A DNA stretch of 41,537 bases from a virus: positions 1-41,537 of the IMG/VR virus record IMGVR_UViG_3300027281_000009; one strand, given 5' to 3'. Below the pieces are notes generated by a model that saw only the letters and a list, made by a program, of their open reading frames with translations, had not been told where the DNA came from and made no database searches. The translations under genes were made by a program, and so were the position numbers. Each line of letters begins with the position of its first letter. Within the stretch, counting starts at the first letter, position 1. Below, piece by piece: positions 23,657 to 33,631 of this stretch.

Positions 23657-26600
23657 TTATACCTGTAGAGCTATTGCACGAAGTTCACGACATTTTGGAA
23701 CAACACTGGTTTGATTTGAAAGAAGAACTACTTTAACTGCGAAAGTTTTGTAGCCCGTGTAAGTTACGCCGTCAGTGGTATATTCCAATACGCCATCACC
23801 ATTCAATTCGGTCGATGGAATATCATATGTATACTCAATGAAACTGGATGAAGTGACAGTCGGCGGAGTAGTTGTTAATTCGATCCAATCTTTTTCTTCA
23901 AACGGTGCGGGATCACTTTGATGTAGGAATCTACCATATACCTTTACGTCTGTTCCATTTGGAACATACTGACTTAGATATACTCTAAGGTCTTCTGCTT
24001 CTTGTCCGTCATCTAGAACAACTTGACGAGAAACATACTTTGATCTTGCTTCACCGATACCAATATCTTCGTCTGTCGCATCATTATTAACATCGTTTGC
24101 GATTGCAATCATAGAACATTTTCTAAGATCAATAACAGGCGAAACAGTAGACGTTTGGGATCTCATACCAAGTTGAATTTTAAACGACTTGTCTCCATCG
24201 AGATCGTTTTGCTCATTTGAATATGAACGAATAGCAGCATCGATGGTCAATTCCGTCGTTTTATCTGGCACAAAATTCTCATATGTTGTCGATGCTTCTG
24301 TTTCGGAACCAGTATTTGTCGTGGCAGAATATGAAAAAATGAGTTGGCATGGAGTATGATCCATATATGCAAGATTGGCACCCAATGCATTCAACACTTT
24401 ATCTTCAAGTTCTGCTATTAGAGCATGAGAAGAGCCGTTGCCTACTCGGTCATTGACAGTGAAGTTTCCACTCTCAACATAAATCTTAGCCACGTTGTAT
24501 AGAGTATCGTAAGTATGAGCAAAACCGGAATTGAGAGTAACACCTATATTTGCATTCGATCCACCAGTCATAGTCAAAGTTGGATTGCTGGTGTATCCGG
24601 CGCCGGGATTTGTCACTGCTACATTAGTCACTGCACCGCCGGTAACAGTAACTGCAACCGTAGCATTCGTTCCGCCTGTGGCTATTCCACCACTTAATGT
24701 GCGGGCAACAACAGTTGTAACTGTGTATGTTAGACCGGTTAGCGTGCCAGCAGTAGTTACGATTGCGTCACCAGATTGAGTTGTTAGCGTGAATCCAGTA
24801 ACTGCGCCAACCGAACCGGTAACAGCAGAAACCTTATAGACAGTTCCTGTCGCATAACCAGATATTGTAGCAGTACCACCCCGAGTACCAGTGATAGTTA
24901 CAAGATCACCAACAACAAGTTTCGAAGCGCCGCAAGTAAACTGGCCTGCGGTTCCAGAAACAGCTACAGTAGCAACAAGGGCACTACCATAACCAGTGCC
25001 TGCGTTGATTATATTAAACGAGAATCCATGAATTTTATCACCAGGAGAAAATTCAGAACTTGAGAAAGAATCAAATTTTGCGTAATCGATATCATGTGTA
25101 TTCAGTGCGACCGTACCAGTTGTGTCGATTTCAAAGTTTGCTCTCTGTAAACTAAACTTAATATCTTCTGCCTGCCATGCGGTCCAAGTTCTGTTGTTCG
25201 CAGATGTGAATAAAACACCGACATTAGGCTGTTCTGAAATACGAGTTGTTGTGTTGAGTTGGTCTTCGCCCAATTCAGACACCCAAATTTCATAGTTAGG
25301 GTCATTACCCGCAGGAAGAAGAACAAAACAATATTCAGTATTGTTTTGTAAGAATACTGGCGACGGGAAAGTAAACTTAGTTGACGTATCACCATTTTCG
25401 GCATCGATGTTTACCTGACCAGGAGATAGTGTTACTTCACCAAAAGGAATTACTCTATCACCCGGATAACCATTTATGACTTCGCGGAGTTGCATCGTGA
25501 TAGGATTTGTCAAAGATTTTTTCTTAAAGAAAACATCCAGTGAGGTCACATAACATCCAAACGGCACTTCCGAAACTATAAACGTCTGAGCGATTGGATC
25601 CATTCTCCAGCGCATAAAGTCTGTTGGGAATATAAAGTCATCAAATACGACTTCTGCTGCCGGCTGAACAATCGGCGAAGGGTCAGGAGCAGTTGGCGGA
25701 GTGACATTCGTGACATTTGTGATATTATTAGTAACGTTGGTCACAGATGTATTATTGATATTTTGTGTAACCTGAGTGACTTCGGTAACATTTGTCGTGT
25801 TATTAATTGTTGTAAACGTATTATTCACAACAGTTGTTTGAACAACACCAACTGCTCTTTCACCTAGTCGATTTGTTGTCGTATTGCTATCGGAAACTGA
25901 TCTGCTATCTGAGAGGTTCACTGCTGCCACGTTGGCAACTCTTGTCGAGATTACAGTATCTTGGACACTTTGTGATAAACCATTTGCAGAGAATGTCATT
26001 GATGCAGAGGTAGTAATAAACTTAGCTCTATTTTTAGAATCATCTGCAAGTCTGAATAGCTTTTCTCCAACACGGAAAGTACCAGCAGGAATTCTGAATT
26101 GACCAAAGCATTCACCCGATGCATTCGTGATTAGCGGATCGCCATAATCACCAGTTGCTAGGGATGAGTTTTGAACAGAATTTGTTGTGCCACTAACAAT
26201 ACCAGACAGTGGACGACAATGATCCTCAACAGTAGCGCCATCAAAGAATGGATAAACACGAGAAAGCGGCTTCATTCTCGTTGCTTTAAACGTTACTATA
26301 ATAGAACGCATAAACGGAATAATAGAAGTATTTGTTACTCTAGGACCAATTCTCTGAGTTTGCGTTTCCGGTGTTACCGAGAGTTGGACGCCTTGGCGAG
26401 TTTGTCTTTGTTCTGTTGTAGTCGTTACAATAGCAATATCTTCTTGGAAAAGAGTATCGCCTCGTATTGCAGTGTTACCTGCCGCAACCTGTATATTTGT
26501 AGAAACTCTACCAGTTCCGGTATCTTGCCAATCTTCCCACTGGGTACCCCATGCATCGGCAAGAGTTTCCCATGCATCATAGTTACCATCAAAGTTAGCA

Positions 26601-29600
26601 GAAATATCAGGAAGTGTTGCGGTATCGGTCCAGTTATCGACTGGCGGGTCAAGTTCCATATCACCGATATATGTGAACAGAAGTTCACCGGTGCAATTAC
26701 GGAACTTAGATGCTTGCAACTGGCTTATCATTGTATATTCTACATACGGCAGTGTCAGTAGATCACCAGTTTTTGTAATGTTAGTGGAGTTTGTTGAATC
26801 GTATTGTAGATCCACATTTTCCATAAAGAAAAATGGACGCATTTCTTTTGCGGTAGGATCGATAGCAATATGGTATTCATTACTTAAAACATTACCGACA
26901 TTATGACCAGTGAAAGCATCCACAAGAATACCATTCTTGAAGCGATCTAAGCCATTGGTATCTGTAATGCTTAAATCACTGGCAGATTTTTCCAGTAAAT
27001 TTAGCGAAGTGTAGTATTCCAGTCGATTCAGTCGTTGTTCTAGCTGACCAATATCGCGCATTGTATAACGACGATTATCAATCGTCTTATACTTAACCCC
27101 ATAATCCGGTCTACCCACAGATTTAGCAACGTTGGGTGCCAGCGAAGGATATGGAGGAATATCCACAATCGCAATAGACAGAGAATTCTCTGGTTCTATC
27201 GGTTCAACGGGAGATAAGGAAGAGACACCATATACAGAGGAGAATACACCCTCGTCGTCCATAACAATTCTATCTTTACGTCCTAGATAATACTCAATGT
27301 CTGTAGTAAATTGTTCTGTCGGGAAAGGCGTAATAATTGCAAGACCAGTAGGACCACTTGGTGAAGAACCTACTGCAGGATTAACTGTCGCTGAGCCAGG
27401 ACTTGTAGTGAATGTAATAGTATCATCCCAGCGAGGACGAAAATCTAGTGTGTCGCGAAGATCATATGTGACCCCGGAAGTTGTAGAGGTATAAATTGGA
27501 ATTTGTTCTGTGCGAATTTTACCCGCAGGTGTCGTTTCGTCATCTACAGGATATGAATCAACAGTGTAGAAGTTGTATACAGTAGATGGAGAACCGCCAT
27601 GAGTAAAGTAGTCAAATGTCACAACCAACTTTTTGTCTGTTAGCGTAAGACTTGTACCCGGCTTTTTTACAATTCTGGCGTTTGCGTAGAAGCCGTCTCG
27701 TTGACCAGTATCGAAGTTGAACAGCGAAGTTACATCTGTTCCGTCTGCCTGAATAGCTGCCGCGGTCTCATCGAAATCACCAATCTTTACCGTGCGAAGT
27801 TTGTAACCATCAGACGCACCCAAATTATATGTGCCTGTAGTGTTGCCACTATCTTCGGTATCCAGAACAACTACTGCGCTTTCTTTAAGTTCCTTAGTTA
27901 CTTTATTTGCGTTAGCAACTTGTACCTTACAGTGAACGCGAATGTTTGTGGCCGCGCTGATTGCTCCAGGGAAAGTTATTGTAATCTGTGTTCCAGTATT
28001 AGTTACAGTTACACTAGCAGTAGATTGTAGATTTAATACTGAACCGATTTCATATGCCACACTATTAATAGTGCAAGCGGCCTTAGTAGTAATGAGGATA
28101 TTATCTAGAATTTCTGTGTTAGTTAGTGTTCCAACCGTAAACGGAAAACTCTCGGGTGAACTTACCGAGAATGTAATAGTGTTGCTGCTATCAATAGTAT
28201 CATCAAACTGCTTGCTATAAACAAAACTGTTATCAACGGAAACAGGATTTGTAGTCTTCAATGCTCTAGCAGGAAACTTGAAAAGAAGGCTGTTGAACTT
28301 ACTCTCGTATAGGTATGCTTTGCTATCTACCAGAACAACGTTTGCATGGCCGTCGGCGGTTGTATCATAGTAAACACCCTTAACATCTTCGAAGTTATAT
28401 GAGGATGTCATTTGAATGTCGTAGAGATACATACGGAATTGCGTATTATATGCGCCAGGTGTGCCAGTCTCGTGAACAATATGGCGGACTCTAGCTGTAC
28501 CGATTTGTGATCCTGGTGCCGCCGTGGCAGATTGTGCGCCACCCGTTGGAGAACCAGAAGTACCAATAGCGTTGGCGGCGGTACCGCGAAGAGATACAGT
28601 ATCACCCGCTGCAATATCCCAGTTACCGCAGAAGTTGTCTACTAGAATATAGCTACCAAATGCAGTAGAGATAGGAACTTCATTTACAACCTTAGTTGTA
28701 TTTCCTTTTGGAACAACTATATATTCTGTTTGCCTGGTTTCGTATGCATAACCGCGAACATATGCTTTACCGGCTTCGATACCAATTGCTAAAAGCGTCT
28801 CATCACCGCCCGCTGCGGGGGTGGTCGCATTGTATGGTATTAGACCATTATTAGTTCCTGTGTCAAGGTGTTCTTTGATTAAAATAGGAAACGCTTTTAC
28901 AGTATAGTTGCCCGATTCATCGAAAGTGCGTTTTGCAAGATTGCGACCAAGGTCGGCATAAATGCGGTCTTCGTTTACAGTATTTTGTAACTTACCACCA
29001 ACAATTGATATATACTCTGAGAAACCGTCGTCTGGCGTGGCATCTAGCGCATATTTTGCAAGAGATGCTGTTGTTACATATCTATCGGCACCAGGCGCTG
29101 CATAGTTAAATGTACCCTGTGCAGGATCCAAAAGATCGGGGTCAGTTTCATGTGTAACAATACTTTCTACAATCTCGAACCCAACTCTAAAGTAAGGGTA
29201 TGAATTATATTTTAGTAGTTCGAGAGTAGTTTTAGTAAAAGGAAGAAACTTACCATCTAGAAAAATAATACCATCATCTAGAGTTACGAATGACCCTCTA
29301 CCATAATAATAATTACCTTCTTCAAAAGTATCATCTACTACAAAAGTATCAGTAACTTGATCGCCGGTTTCAGATTCTATTACACGAATTGTTTCACCTG
29401 GAGAAAAGTGAACTGCGTCCGTGGATCCATCGCCCGTAAGATATCTCAAATAAAGTGTGTTAAGATCAGGTGAGTCGGCTTCCGAGCCGCCGATGGCATA
29501 AATAATTTCTGCTTGTATCGAAGATGTTAAGCCAATTACTTTAGCACCGACATAATCTTCAATATCTTGAATCAAAAATCCAGAAGCATCTTCATCTAGA

Positions 29601-29836
29601 ACTTTAATGAAGTCCCGTGCGGTGTCTAGTTTGAACTCACAACCTGCAACTACAGAACCATTTTTAAAAACATGGTTGCCAAATTTTCCAACCTGATCTT
29701 GAAGAATGGATTGAAGTTGTGTTAATTCTCTTGCCTGAACAGCATAACCCGGCTTGAACAGAATTCTATTGTAATTGTTTGCAATCGCATCCGCAGCATC
29801 ATCATAATACGGGGATACATTTAAGTCCAAGGCCAT
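23657..29836 (-). CDS. Giant virion structural protein with DUF4815-type N-terminus
   Basis: A 2059-aa product, the largest here. The N-terminal MALDLNVSPYYDDAADAIAN and NRILFKPGYAVQARELTQLQ, then SILQDQVGKFGNHVFKNGSV, is the DUF4815 signature of large appendage or baseplate-periphery proteins in T4-like marine phages. Around 1333-1390 lies a low-complexity N/T/V stretch (INNTTNVTEVTQVTQNINNT), probably a trimeric coiled coil or stalk. A PDPSPI proline linker follows. Around 1660-1790 are GTGY/GAGYTSNPTLTM beta repeats shared with gp8. The C-terminal part (VLDDGQEAEDLRVYLSQYVP, then FAVKVVLLSNQTSVVPKCRE) is typical of the family's end. It sits after gp8, where T4 has genes 9-12. It probably forms the link between baseplate and fibres. 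Confidence 0.9.
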   Translation of the reverse strand: MALDLNVSPYYDDAADAIANNYNRILFKPGYAVQARELTQLQSILQDQVGKFGNHVFKNGSVVAGCEFKLDTARDFIKVLDEDASGFLIQDIEDYVGAKVIGLTSSIQAEIIYAIGGSEADSPDLNTLYLRYLTGDGSTDAVHFSPGETIRVIESETGDQVTDTFVVDDTFEEGNYYYGRGSFVTLDDGIIFLDGKFLPFTKTTLELLKYNSYPYFRVGFEIVESIVTHETDPDLLDPAQGTFNYAAPGADRYVTTASLAKYALDATPDDGFSEYISIVGGKLQNTVNEDRIYADLGRNLAKRTFDESGNYTVKAFPILIKEHLDTGTNNGLIPYNATTPAAGGDETLLAIGIEAGKAYVRGYAYETRQTEYIVVPKGNTTKVVNEVPISTAFGSYILVDNFCGNWDIAAGDTVSLRGTAANAIGTSGSPTGGAQSATAAPGSQIGTARVRHIVHETGTPGAYNTQFRMYLYDIQMTSSYNFEDVKGVYYDTTADGHANVVLVDSKAYLYESKFNSLLFKFPARALKTTNPVSVDNSFVYSKQFDDTIDSSNTITFSVSSPESFPFTVGTLTNTEILDNILITTKAACTINSVAYEIGSVLNLQSTASVTVTNTGTQITITFPGAISAATNIRVHCKVQVANANKVTKELKESAVVVLDTEDSGNTTGTYNLGASDGYKLRTVKIGDFDETAAAIQADGTDVTSLFNFDTGQRDGFYANARIVKKPGTSLTLTDKKLVVTFDYFTHGGSPSTVYNFYTVDSYPVDDETTPAGKIRTEQIPIYTSTTSGVTYDLRDTLDFRPRWDDTITFTTSPGSATVNPAVGSSPSGPTGLAIITPFPTEQFTTDIEYYLGRKDRIVMDDEGVFSSVYGVSSLSPVEPIEPENSLSIAIVDIPPYPSLAPNVAKSVGRPDYGVKYKTIDNRRYTMRDIGQLEQRLNRLEYYTSLNLLEKSASDLSITDTNGLDRFKNGILVDAFTGHNVGNVLSNEYHIAIDPTAKEMRPFFFMENVDLQYDSTNSTNITKTGDLLTLPYVEYTMISQLQASKFRNCTGELLFTYIGDMELDPPVDNWTDTATLPDISANFDGNYDAWETLADAWGTQWEDWQDTGTGRVSTNIQVAAGNTAIRGDTLFQEDIAIVTTTTEQRQTRQGVQLSVTPETQTQRIGPRVTNTSIIPFMRSIIVTFKATRMKPLSRVYPFFDGATVEDHCRPLSGIVSGTTNSVQNSSLATGDYGDPLITNASGECFGQFRIPAGTFRVGEKLFRLADDSKNRAKFITTSASMTFSANGLSQSVQDTVISTRVANVAAVNLSDSRSVSDSNTTTNRLGERAVGVVQTTVVNNTFTTINNTTNVTEVTQVTQNINNTSVTNVTNNITNVTNVTPPTAPDPSPIVQPAAEVVFDDFIFPTDFMRWRMDPIAQTFIVSEVPFGCYVTSLDVFFKKKSLTNPITMQLREVINGYPGDRVIPFGEVTLSPGQVNIDAENGDTSTKFTFPSPVFLQNNTEYCFVLLPAGNDPNYEIWVSELGEDQLNTTTRISEQPNVGVLFTSANNRTWTAWQAEDIKFSLQRANFEIDTTGTVALNTHDIDYAKFDSFSSSEFSPGDKIHGFSFNIINAGTGYGSALVATVAVSGTAGQFTCGASKLVVGDLVTITGTRGGTATISGYATGTVYKVSAVTGSVGAVTGFTLTTQSGDAIVTTAGTLTGLTYTVTTVVARTLSGGIATGGTNATVAVTVTGGAVTNVAVTNPGAGYTSNPTLTMTGGSNANIGVTLNSGFAHTYDTLYNVAKIYVESGNFTVNDRVGNGSSHALIAELEDKVLNALGANLAYMDHTPCQLIFSYSATTNTGSETEASTTYENFVPDKTTELTIDAAIRSYSNEQNDLDGDKSFKIQLGMRSQTSTVSPVIDLRKCSMIAIANDVNNDATDEDIGIGEARSKYVSRQVVLDDGQEAEDLRVYLSQYVPNGTDVKVYGRFLHQSDPAPFEEKDWIELTTTPPTVTSSSFIEYTYDIPSTELNGDGVLEYTTDGVTYTGYKTFAVKVVLLSNQTSVVPKCRELRAIALQV

Positions 29837-29850
29837 GTGTAACTTCTCTC

Positions 29851-31410
29851 TTAAAAGTTAATAACTGTTCTAATCTTTTCTACTTGATCTGCTTGTCTAT
29901 TAATAGGCAGACGATTTTCTATATAAAGAATCTCACCTGTAGTATTAATAACATCCGGACTAGTTAGACTATTTATAGTCAATCCAGTAACGCTCGTTCT
30001 ATTATTTGTCAAAACAGAATCTACTGTGATAACTGGAATTACGGGAAGAAGATATACTTGATCTGTAGCTTCTTTAATCTGAGCAACAATAAATCTTCCG
30101 CCACCGTCTGTCGAAATGGAATCATCGTTAGAATAAACGGTGGTATCATCGACTGTAATTACATAACAGGTAGTGCCAGTGTCTGCCATAAAATTCGCCA
30201 GTTCATCGTCCAATGGATTTTTAACTATACCAAGTTGACGATAATCGTTATTGTAAAAATAATCAGTTGTGTCATTTGTCAAATTGACTGAAAGACAAAC
30301 TGTTTTGGCATAAAGTTCTTTAACAGGATTTGCGCCATGTCCATAATATGGGGAAACAGTTGCAGTGGCGGTAGCACCAGAGCCAAAGCCTAGAATATTA
30401 TTAAATGATATCTCTGCAAAGGTATATCCTGTACCCGGGTTAGTAACATCAACACGTTCAATTCTACCCAATTCATCTATAAATGCCACTGCTTCCGCGC
30501 CAGATCCGTCACCGGATATGGTAACAAGAACGTCTCCTGAAGAATAATTCTGTCCAATTTGCAGTAAATTAATTCTATCTACCGTGCCTGGAACTGCGGC
30601 GGCTTCAATACTTTCTTGAACCAGAGATACTGGAATACTACCTAGAGATACTTCTGCGGTAGCACCAGCACCCGTTTCATTATCAACAATTTCAATATAT
30701 GCAAATGAATAACCATATCCCGCATTGGTGATGTTAATATCTGTAATTGCACCCGTGGTAACTACCGGAACCGCTGTAGCTCCTACCCCGTCACCATGAA
30801 TAAGAACTGTCGGTAAATCTCCTGAAACGTATCCTGAACCACCAGAAGTTACGGTGATATCATCAATTTCGCCATTGATGTCGAATAACGGAACACCTAC
30901 TCCTGCCATCTTACGAACTGGAATAAAATCTGGAGTAAGAAACTTCAATTCATCTGAGGCTTCAATTCTAAACATGTATTTCCATACATATCCATCTGGA
31001 AGTATGAATGCATTAGTGGTATCTGTGCTGTTAGGTCTATTAAAACTTGGCGCACCATCGTTATTGTTTAAACACTTGTATACACGCATATCATCTGTCA
31101 GAACATAGAAGTCCTTGGTTGACAAATCATCTACATCATCGTAATGATCATAAATGGTACCAGCTACCCAATCGATACGACGAATCATCATAACAGCATC
31201 CGAGGCTTGGACACGCTTAACAAACATCATATTCCTATGTGTTTGGCTATTATAAGACTCGGTATCAAGTGGGTCTTCTGGTGTGTCAGTCGGTGACCAT
31301 TGCGTGGTTTTACCCACGAAGAAATAAAAGAAGTCGTTCTCGTTAACTACGTCACGATAGAAACTTCTTGCTAGTTCATTTCTAGCCAATGTTCTTAGCA
31401 ATAGAGCCAC
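29851..31410 (-). CDS. gp8: Baseplate wedge protein gp8
   Basis: A 519-aa product, longer than T4 gp8 (334 aa). It starts with GTG (AGGTAA site upstream). Core gp8 segments are present: ARSFYRDVVNENDFFYFFVG, MIRRIDWVAGTIYDHYDD, LSTKDFYVLTDDMRVYKCLN, then DGYVWKYMFRIEASDELKFL. The extra length comes from a middle insertion of beta repeats (GGSGYVSGDLPTV, NAGYGYSFAYIEI, NPGTGYTFAEISF). The last part has LPVIPVITVDSVLTNNRT. It follows the gp7-position gene and a small structural gene, consistent with the wedge order 6-7-8. Confidence 0.92.
   Translation of the reverse strand: MALLLRTLARNELARSFYRDVVNENDFFYFFVGKTTQWSPTDTPEDPLDTESYNSQTHRNMMFVKRVQASDAVMMIRRIDWVAGTIYDHYDDVDDLSTKDFYVLTDDMRVYKCLNNNDGAPSFNRPNSTDTTNAFILPDGYVWKYMFRIEASDELKFLTPDFIPVRKMAGVGVPLFDINGEIDDITVTSGGSGYVSGDLPTVLIHGDGVGATAVPVVTTGAITDINITNAGYGYSFAYIEIVDNETGAGATAEVSLGSIPVSLVQESIEAAAVPGTVDRINLLQIGQNYSSGDVLVTISGDGSGAEAVAFIDELGRIERVDVTNPGTGYTFAEISFNNILGFGSGATATATVSPYYGHGANPVKELYAKTVCLSVNLTNDTTDYFYNNDYRQLGIVKNPLDDELANFMADTGTTCYVITVDDTTVYSNDDSISTDGGGRFIVAQIKEATDQVYLLPVIPVITVDSVLTNNRTSVTGLTINSLTSPDVINTTGEILYIENRLPINRQADQVEKIRTVINF
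29970..29977 (-). promoter_or_regulatory. T4-late-type octamer before the 2059-aa gene
   Basis: Exact TATAAATA on the minus strand inside the 3' end of gp8, 133 nt before the ATG at 29836. The encoded region (DLTVNSLTSP side of gp8) tolerates the sequence. It would give the giant protein its own late start. Confidence 0.45.
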
Positions 31411-31423
31411 AGTTTATTACCTA

Positions 31424-31867
31424 TTATTCTACAGTGACAGTCCAAGTGATTGTCATCGAGTCACCTGCAGCCTTGTTGATAACTGCAAACTCGGTACGGC
31501 AAAGCATTGTGCCACCGGATGATGCATTGAAAATGCCTGCTTCTGTAACTGCGCCCGTACCTGTACCCGCAGCGAACGATGCAATATAAGCAACCGAGTT
31601 ACCTGTAACCGTTGTAGAAGTTAGCGATACGCGACCCAGTTGTGTCTGTAGGGCAGTATCAGCCGGGGCAGGGTCAGTTGTACCCGAACCGATTGCCATG
31701 TGAGTCATTGCTGTTGCCGTGGCATCTTTCATGCGCGAAGCGATGTAGTCTAGACCTGTATCAACAACAAGGTTAGTAACATTAAGTTCTTGCTTTAGAT
31801 TGCCGTTTTCGTCTGTAAGGACAATACCTAGGGTACCCTTAGCAGTCAAGAAATCTGTTTTTCTCAT
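31424..31867 (-). CDS. Small tail structural protein
   Basis: A 147-aa product: LTAKGTLGIVLTDENGNLKQ, then NLVVDTGLDYIASRMKDATA, MTHMAIGSGTTDPAPADTAL, YIASFAAGTGTGAVTEAGIF and SMTITWTVTVE. This is a recognisable, widespread small phage protein (often labelled tail fibre or structural) with a GxGT..P...DTAL and TEAGIFN signature. It lies between the gp7-position gene and gp8. A GAAGAAGG site precedes the ATG, and a late-type octamer lies 104 nt upstream. Confidence 0.83.
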   Translation of the reverse strand: MRKTDFLTAKGTLGIVLTDENGNLKQELNVTNLVVDTGLDYIASRMKDATATAMTHMAIGSGTTDPAPADTALQTQLGRVSLTSTTVTGNSVAYIASFAAGTGTGAVTEAGIFNASSGGTMLCRTEFAVINKAAGDSMTITWTVTVE

Positions 31868-31891
31868 GAGATATTATACCTTCTTCCTGTG

Positions 31892-33631
31892 TTAAATCGA
31901 ATTGTTACTTCCAACGTAATCGCCTGCTTCATAAGCGCCAGAAGTGTAATCATATGACCAATAGTCTTGTATATTTATACTGCCAGAATCATTTGCATTT
32001 TGAGTTTCGCTTATATTCTTCGTTATATCTGTATTGACCAGTTCCGTAGAATGAGCGGTATCTAATGCATCGTTAAAAAGTGCATATACGGGATCAATAG
32101 AATTGACTGTATCAATTGCCGTCACGGTTTCGTTGATAACCTTAGTGATTACCATATATGGTATACTATCACCGGAAGCCACTGTTTCTGTTAGACCCTT
32201 TGCAACTTCGATTGATGCATTATCAATTGCAGATAGAATAATATCTGCCTCTGTGATGTAATCTTCTGCGAAATAATCTCCTAAAAGATATGGAGCTGCA
32301 GTATCAATCGTTTTATCAACAAATTTGTCGAAGTCAGATATCAAACTATCTGACATACCCATTGTAGATTCGCTTACTACTCTTTCGAATCCAAAATAGA
32401 TATTATCATCGGTGGTAAGTGGAATATCCAGCAGGGTTTTACCCACATCAAAGGTATCAATGATATCACTTGTTACCGGAGTATCAACCACACTCTTACC
32501 AACAGAAAAATTGTTAAGAATATCAGAAGAAGTAACAATATCATCACCAGATATATGCTCAAAGGTAGTTCCTCCGATTGAAAGATAATAACCAAATGGC
32601 ATTGTAGCACCAGAAATAATAGTAATAGCACCTCCGCTATCGATACTAATAGTCATAGTATAAAGACCACCACCACCGGTTATTTCAAAAGTAGTACCAT
32701 AAAGTGCGCTGGCATTATCAAACGGAGTAACATAAGAAAATGATACGTTCTTACCGACATGAGATACATGTTGCTCCTCGGCAAGATATGTATCATTAAG
32801 TGTCTTCCTAAAGTCTACTGCAATATCATAACTTACACCAAGAATTTCTACTGCTCGAACAATTTCAACTGGGAATTCATAGAAGTGAATTGGTTGACGA
32901 GCAACTTCAAACGAAGCACCAAGCTCTAGGGTGCTACCTAGTAATAGTTCACTGAATATGGCCATACCGGCTGGGTGAACAGTGTTTTTCACCATTGTCA
33001 TCCAGTTAACAGATGGCACCTTTGAGCGAAGAACATACGAATAATTCTGGTAATAGTAATTGTCTTGGAGTTTATTAACATCCGACAACATACCTTGACG
33101 ATTCTGGAATCCTTCTTGTATCGAAGTTATTGCTCCAGTAGTGAATCTAAGAACACAATTTGATCCAGATGTCGATGTTATCGTAGCTGTAAATGTCTGT
33201 GCTTCAAATCCACTACCACTTGAGAAGATTCTTACCTTTGTAGGTCTTCCTTGAGCATTAACGCTATCAATAATAACACTGGCTCTATTATCTACGCCGA
33301 ACTGAACGTAATCACCCGCGAAATAATTTAGAGACGTATCTGGGAAACTGAATACATATTGCCCAGTTGATCCGCTTTCGGAAATTGAGTATACTTCACC
33401 CTGTAAGAAGCCGTAATTCGGTGTGCCAGAAATACTAACAATGTCTACGGTATCTGTAATGCTACGAGTAAGATAACCATACTTATCCGCAAACTCATCA
33501 ATATAAACAAACGACCTTATGCTATCGGTGCTAAAGGATACGATAGTGGATTCTTCTGCGTATCCAGTACCTCCTGTTAACATCGAAACATATTCAATAC
33601 CACCGGTAGCATTTAGATGCGGGAATTGCAT
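31892..33631 (-). CDS. C-terminal part of gp7-position baseplate protein (frame-shifted)
   Basis: The frame is open from 33745, but residues before about 33625 look like a shadow of the other frame (MSAIFMRYLKNTLSILPL). Real coding sense begins at HLNATGGIEYVSMLTGGTGY, which continues naturally from GSGYNAIP of the preceding piece if the frame shifts by +1 near 33620-33623. The part contains a GTGY/GSGF beta repeat, then LLLGSTLELGASFEVARQPI and HFYEFPVEIVRAVEILGVSY. A repeating Asp/Ser/Thr-rich tail follows (SDIIDTFDVGKTLLDIPLTT). Joined to the N-terminal part the product is about 1018 aa, close to T4 gp7 (1032 aa). No independent start with a clear ribosome-binding site is seen. Confidence 0.75.
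   Translation of the reverse strand: MQFPHLNATGGIEYVSMLTGGTGYAEESTIVSFSTDSIRSFVYIDEFADKYGYLTRSITDTVDIVSISGTPNYGFLQGEVYSISESGSTGQYVFSFPDTSLNYFAGDYVQFGVDNRASVIIDSVNAQGRPTKVRIFSSGSGFEAQTFTATITSTSGSNCVLRFTTGAITSIQEGFQNRQGMLSDVNKLQDNYYYQNYSYVLRSKVPSVNWMTMVKNTVHPAGMAIFSELLLGSTLELGASFEVARQPIHFYEFPVEIVRAVEILGVSYDIAVDFRKTLNDTYLAEEQHVSHVGKNVSFSYVTPFDNASALYGTTFEITGGGGLYTMTISIDSGGAITIISGATMPFGYYLSIGGTTFEHISGDDIVTSSDILNNFSVGKSVVDTPVTSDIIDTFDVGKTLLDIPLTTDDNIYFGFERVVSESTMGMSDSLISDFDKFVDKTIDTAAPYLLGDYFAEDYITEADIILSAIDNASIEVAKGLTETVASGDSIPYMVITKVINETVTAIDTVNSIDPVYALFNDALDTAHSTELVNTDITKNISETQNANDSGSINIQDYWSYDYTSGAYEAGDYVGSNNSI
31972..31979 (-). promoter_or_regulatory. T4-late-type octamer before the 147-aa structural gene
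   Basis: Exact TATAAATA on the minus strand near the 3' end of the gp7-position gene, 104 nt before the ATG at 31867. Confidence 0.45.

Noticed and set aside
26171-26761. + strand open frame of 196 aa
   Set aside because: Antisense inside the 2059-aa gene, odd composition (Cys/Arg/Ser-rich), no recognisable domain or start signal.
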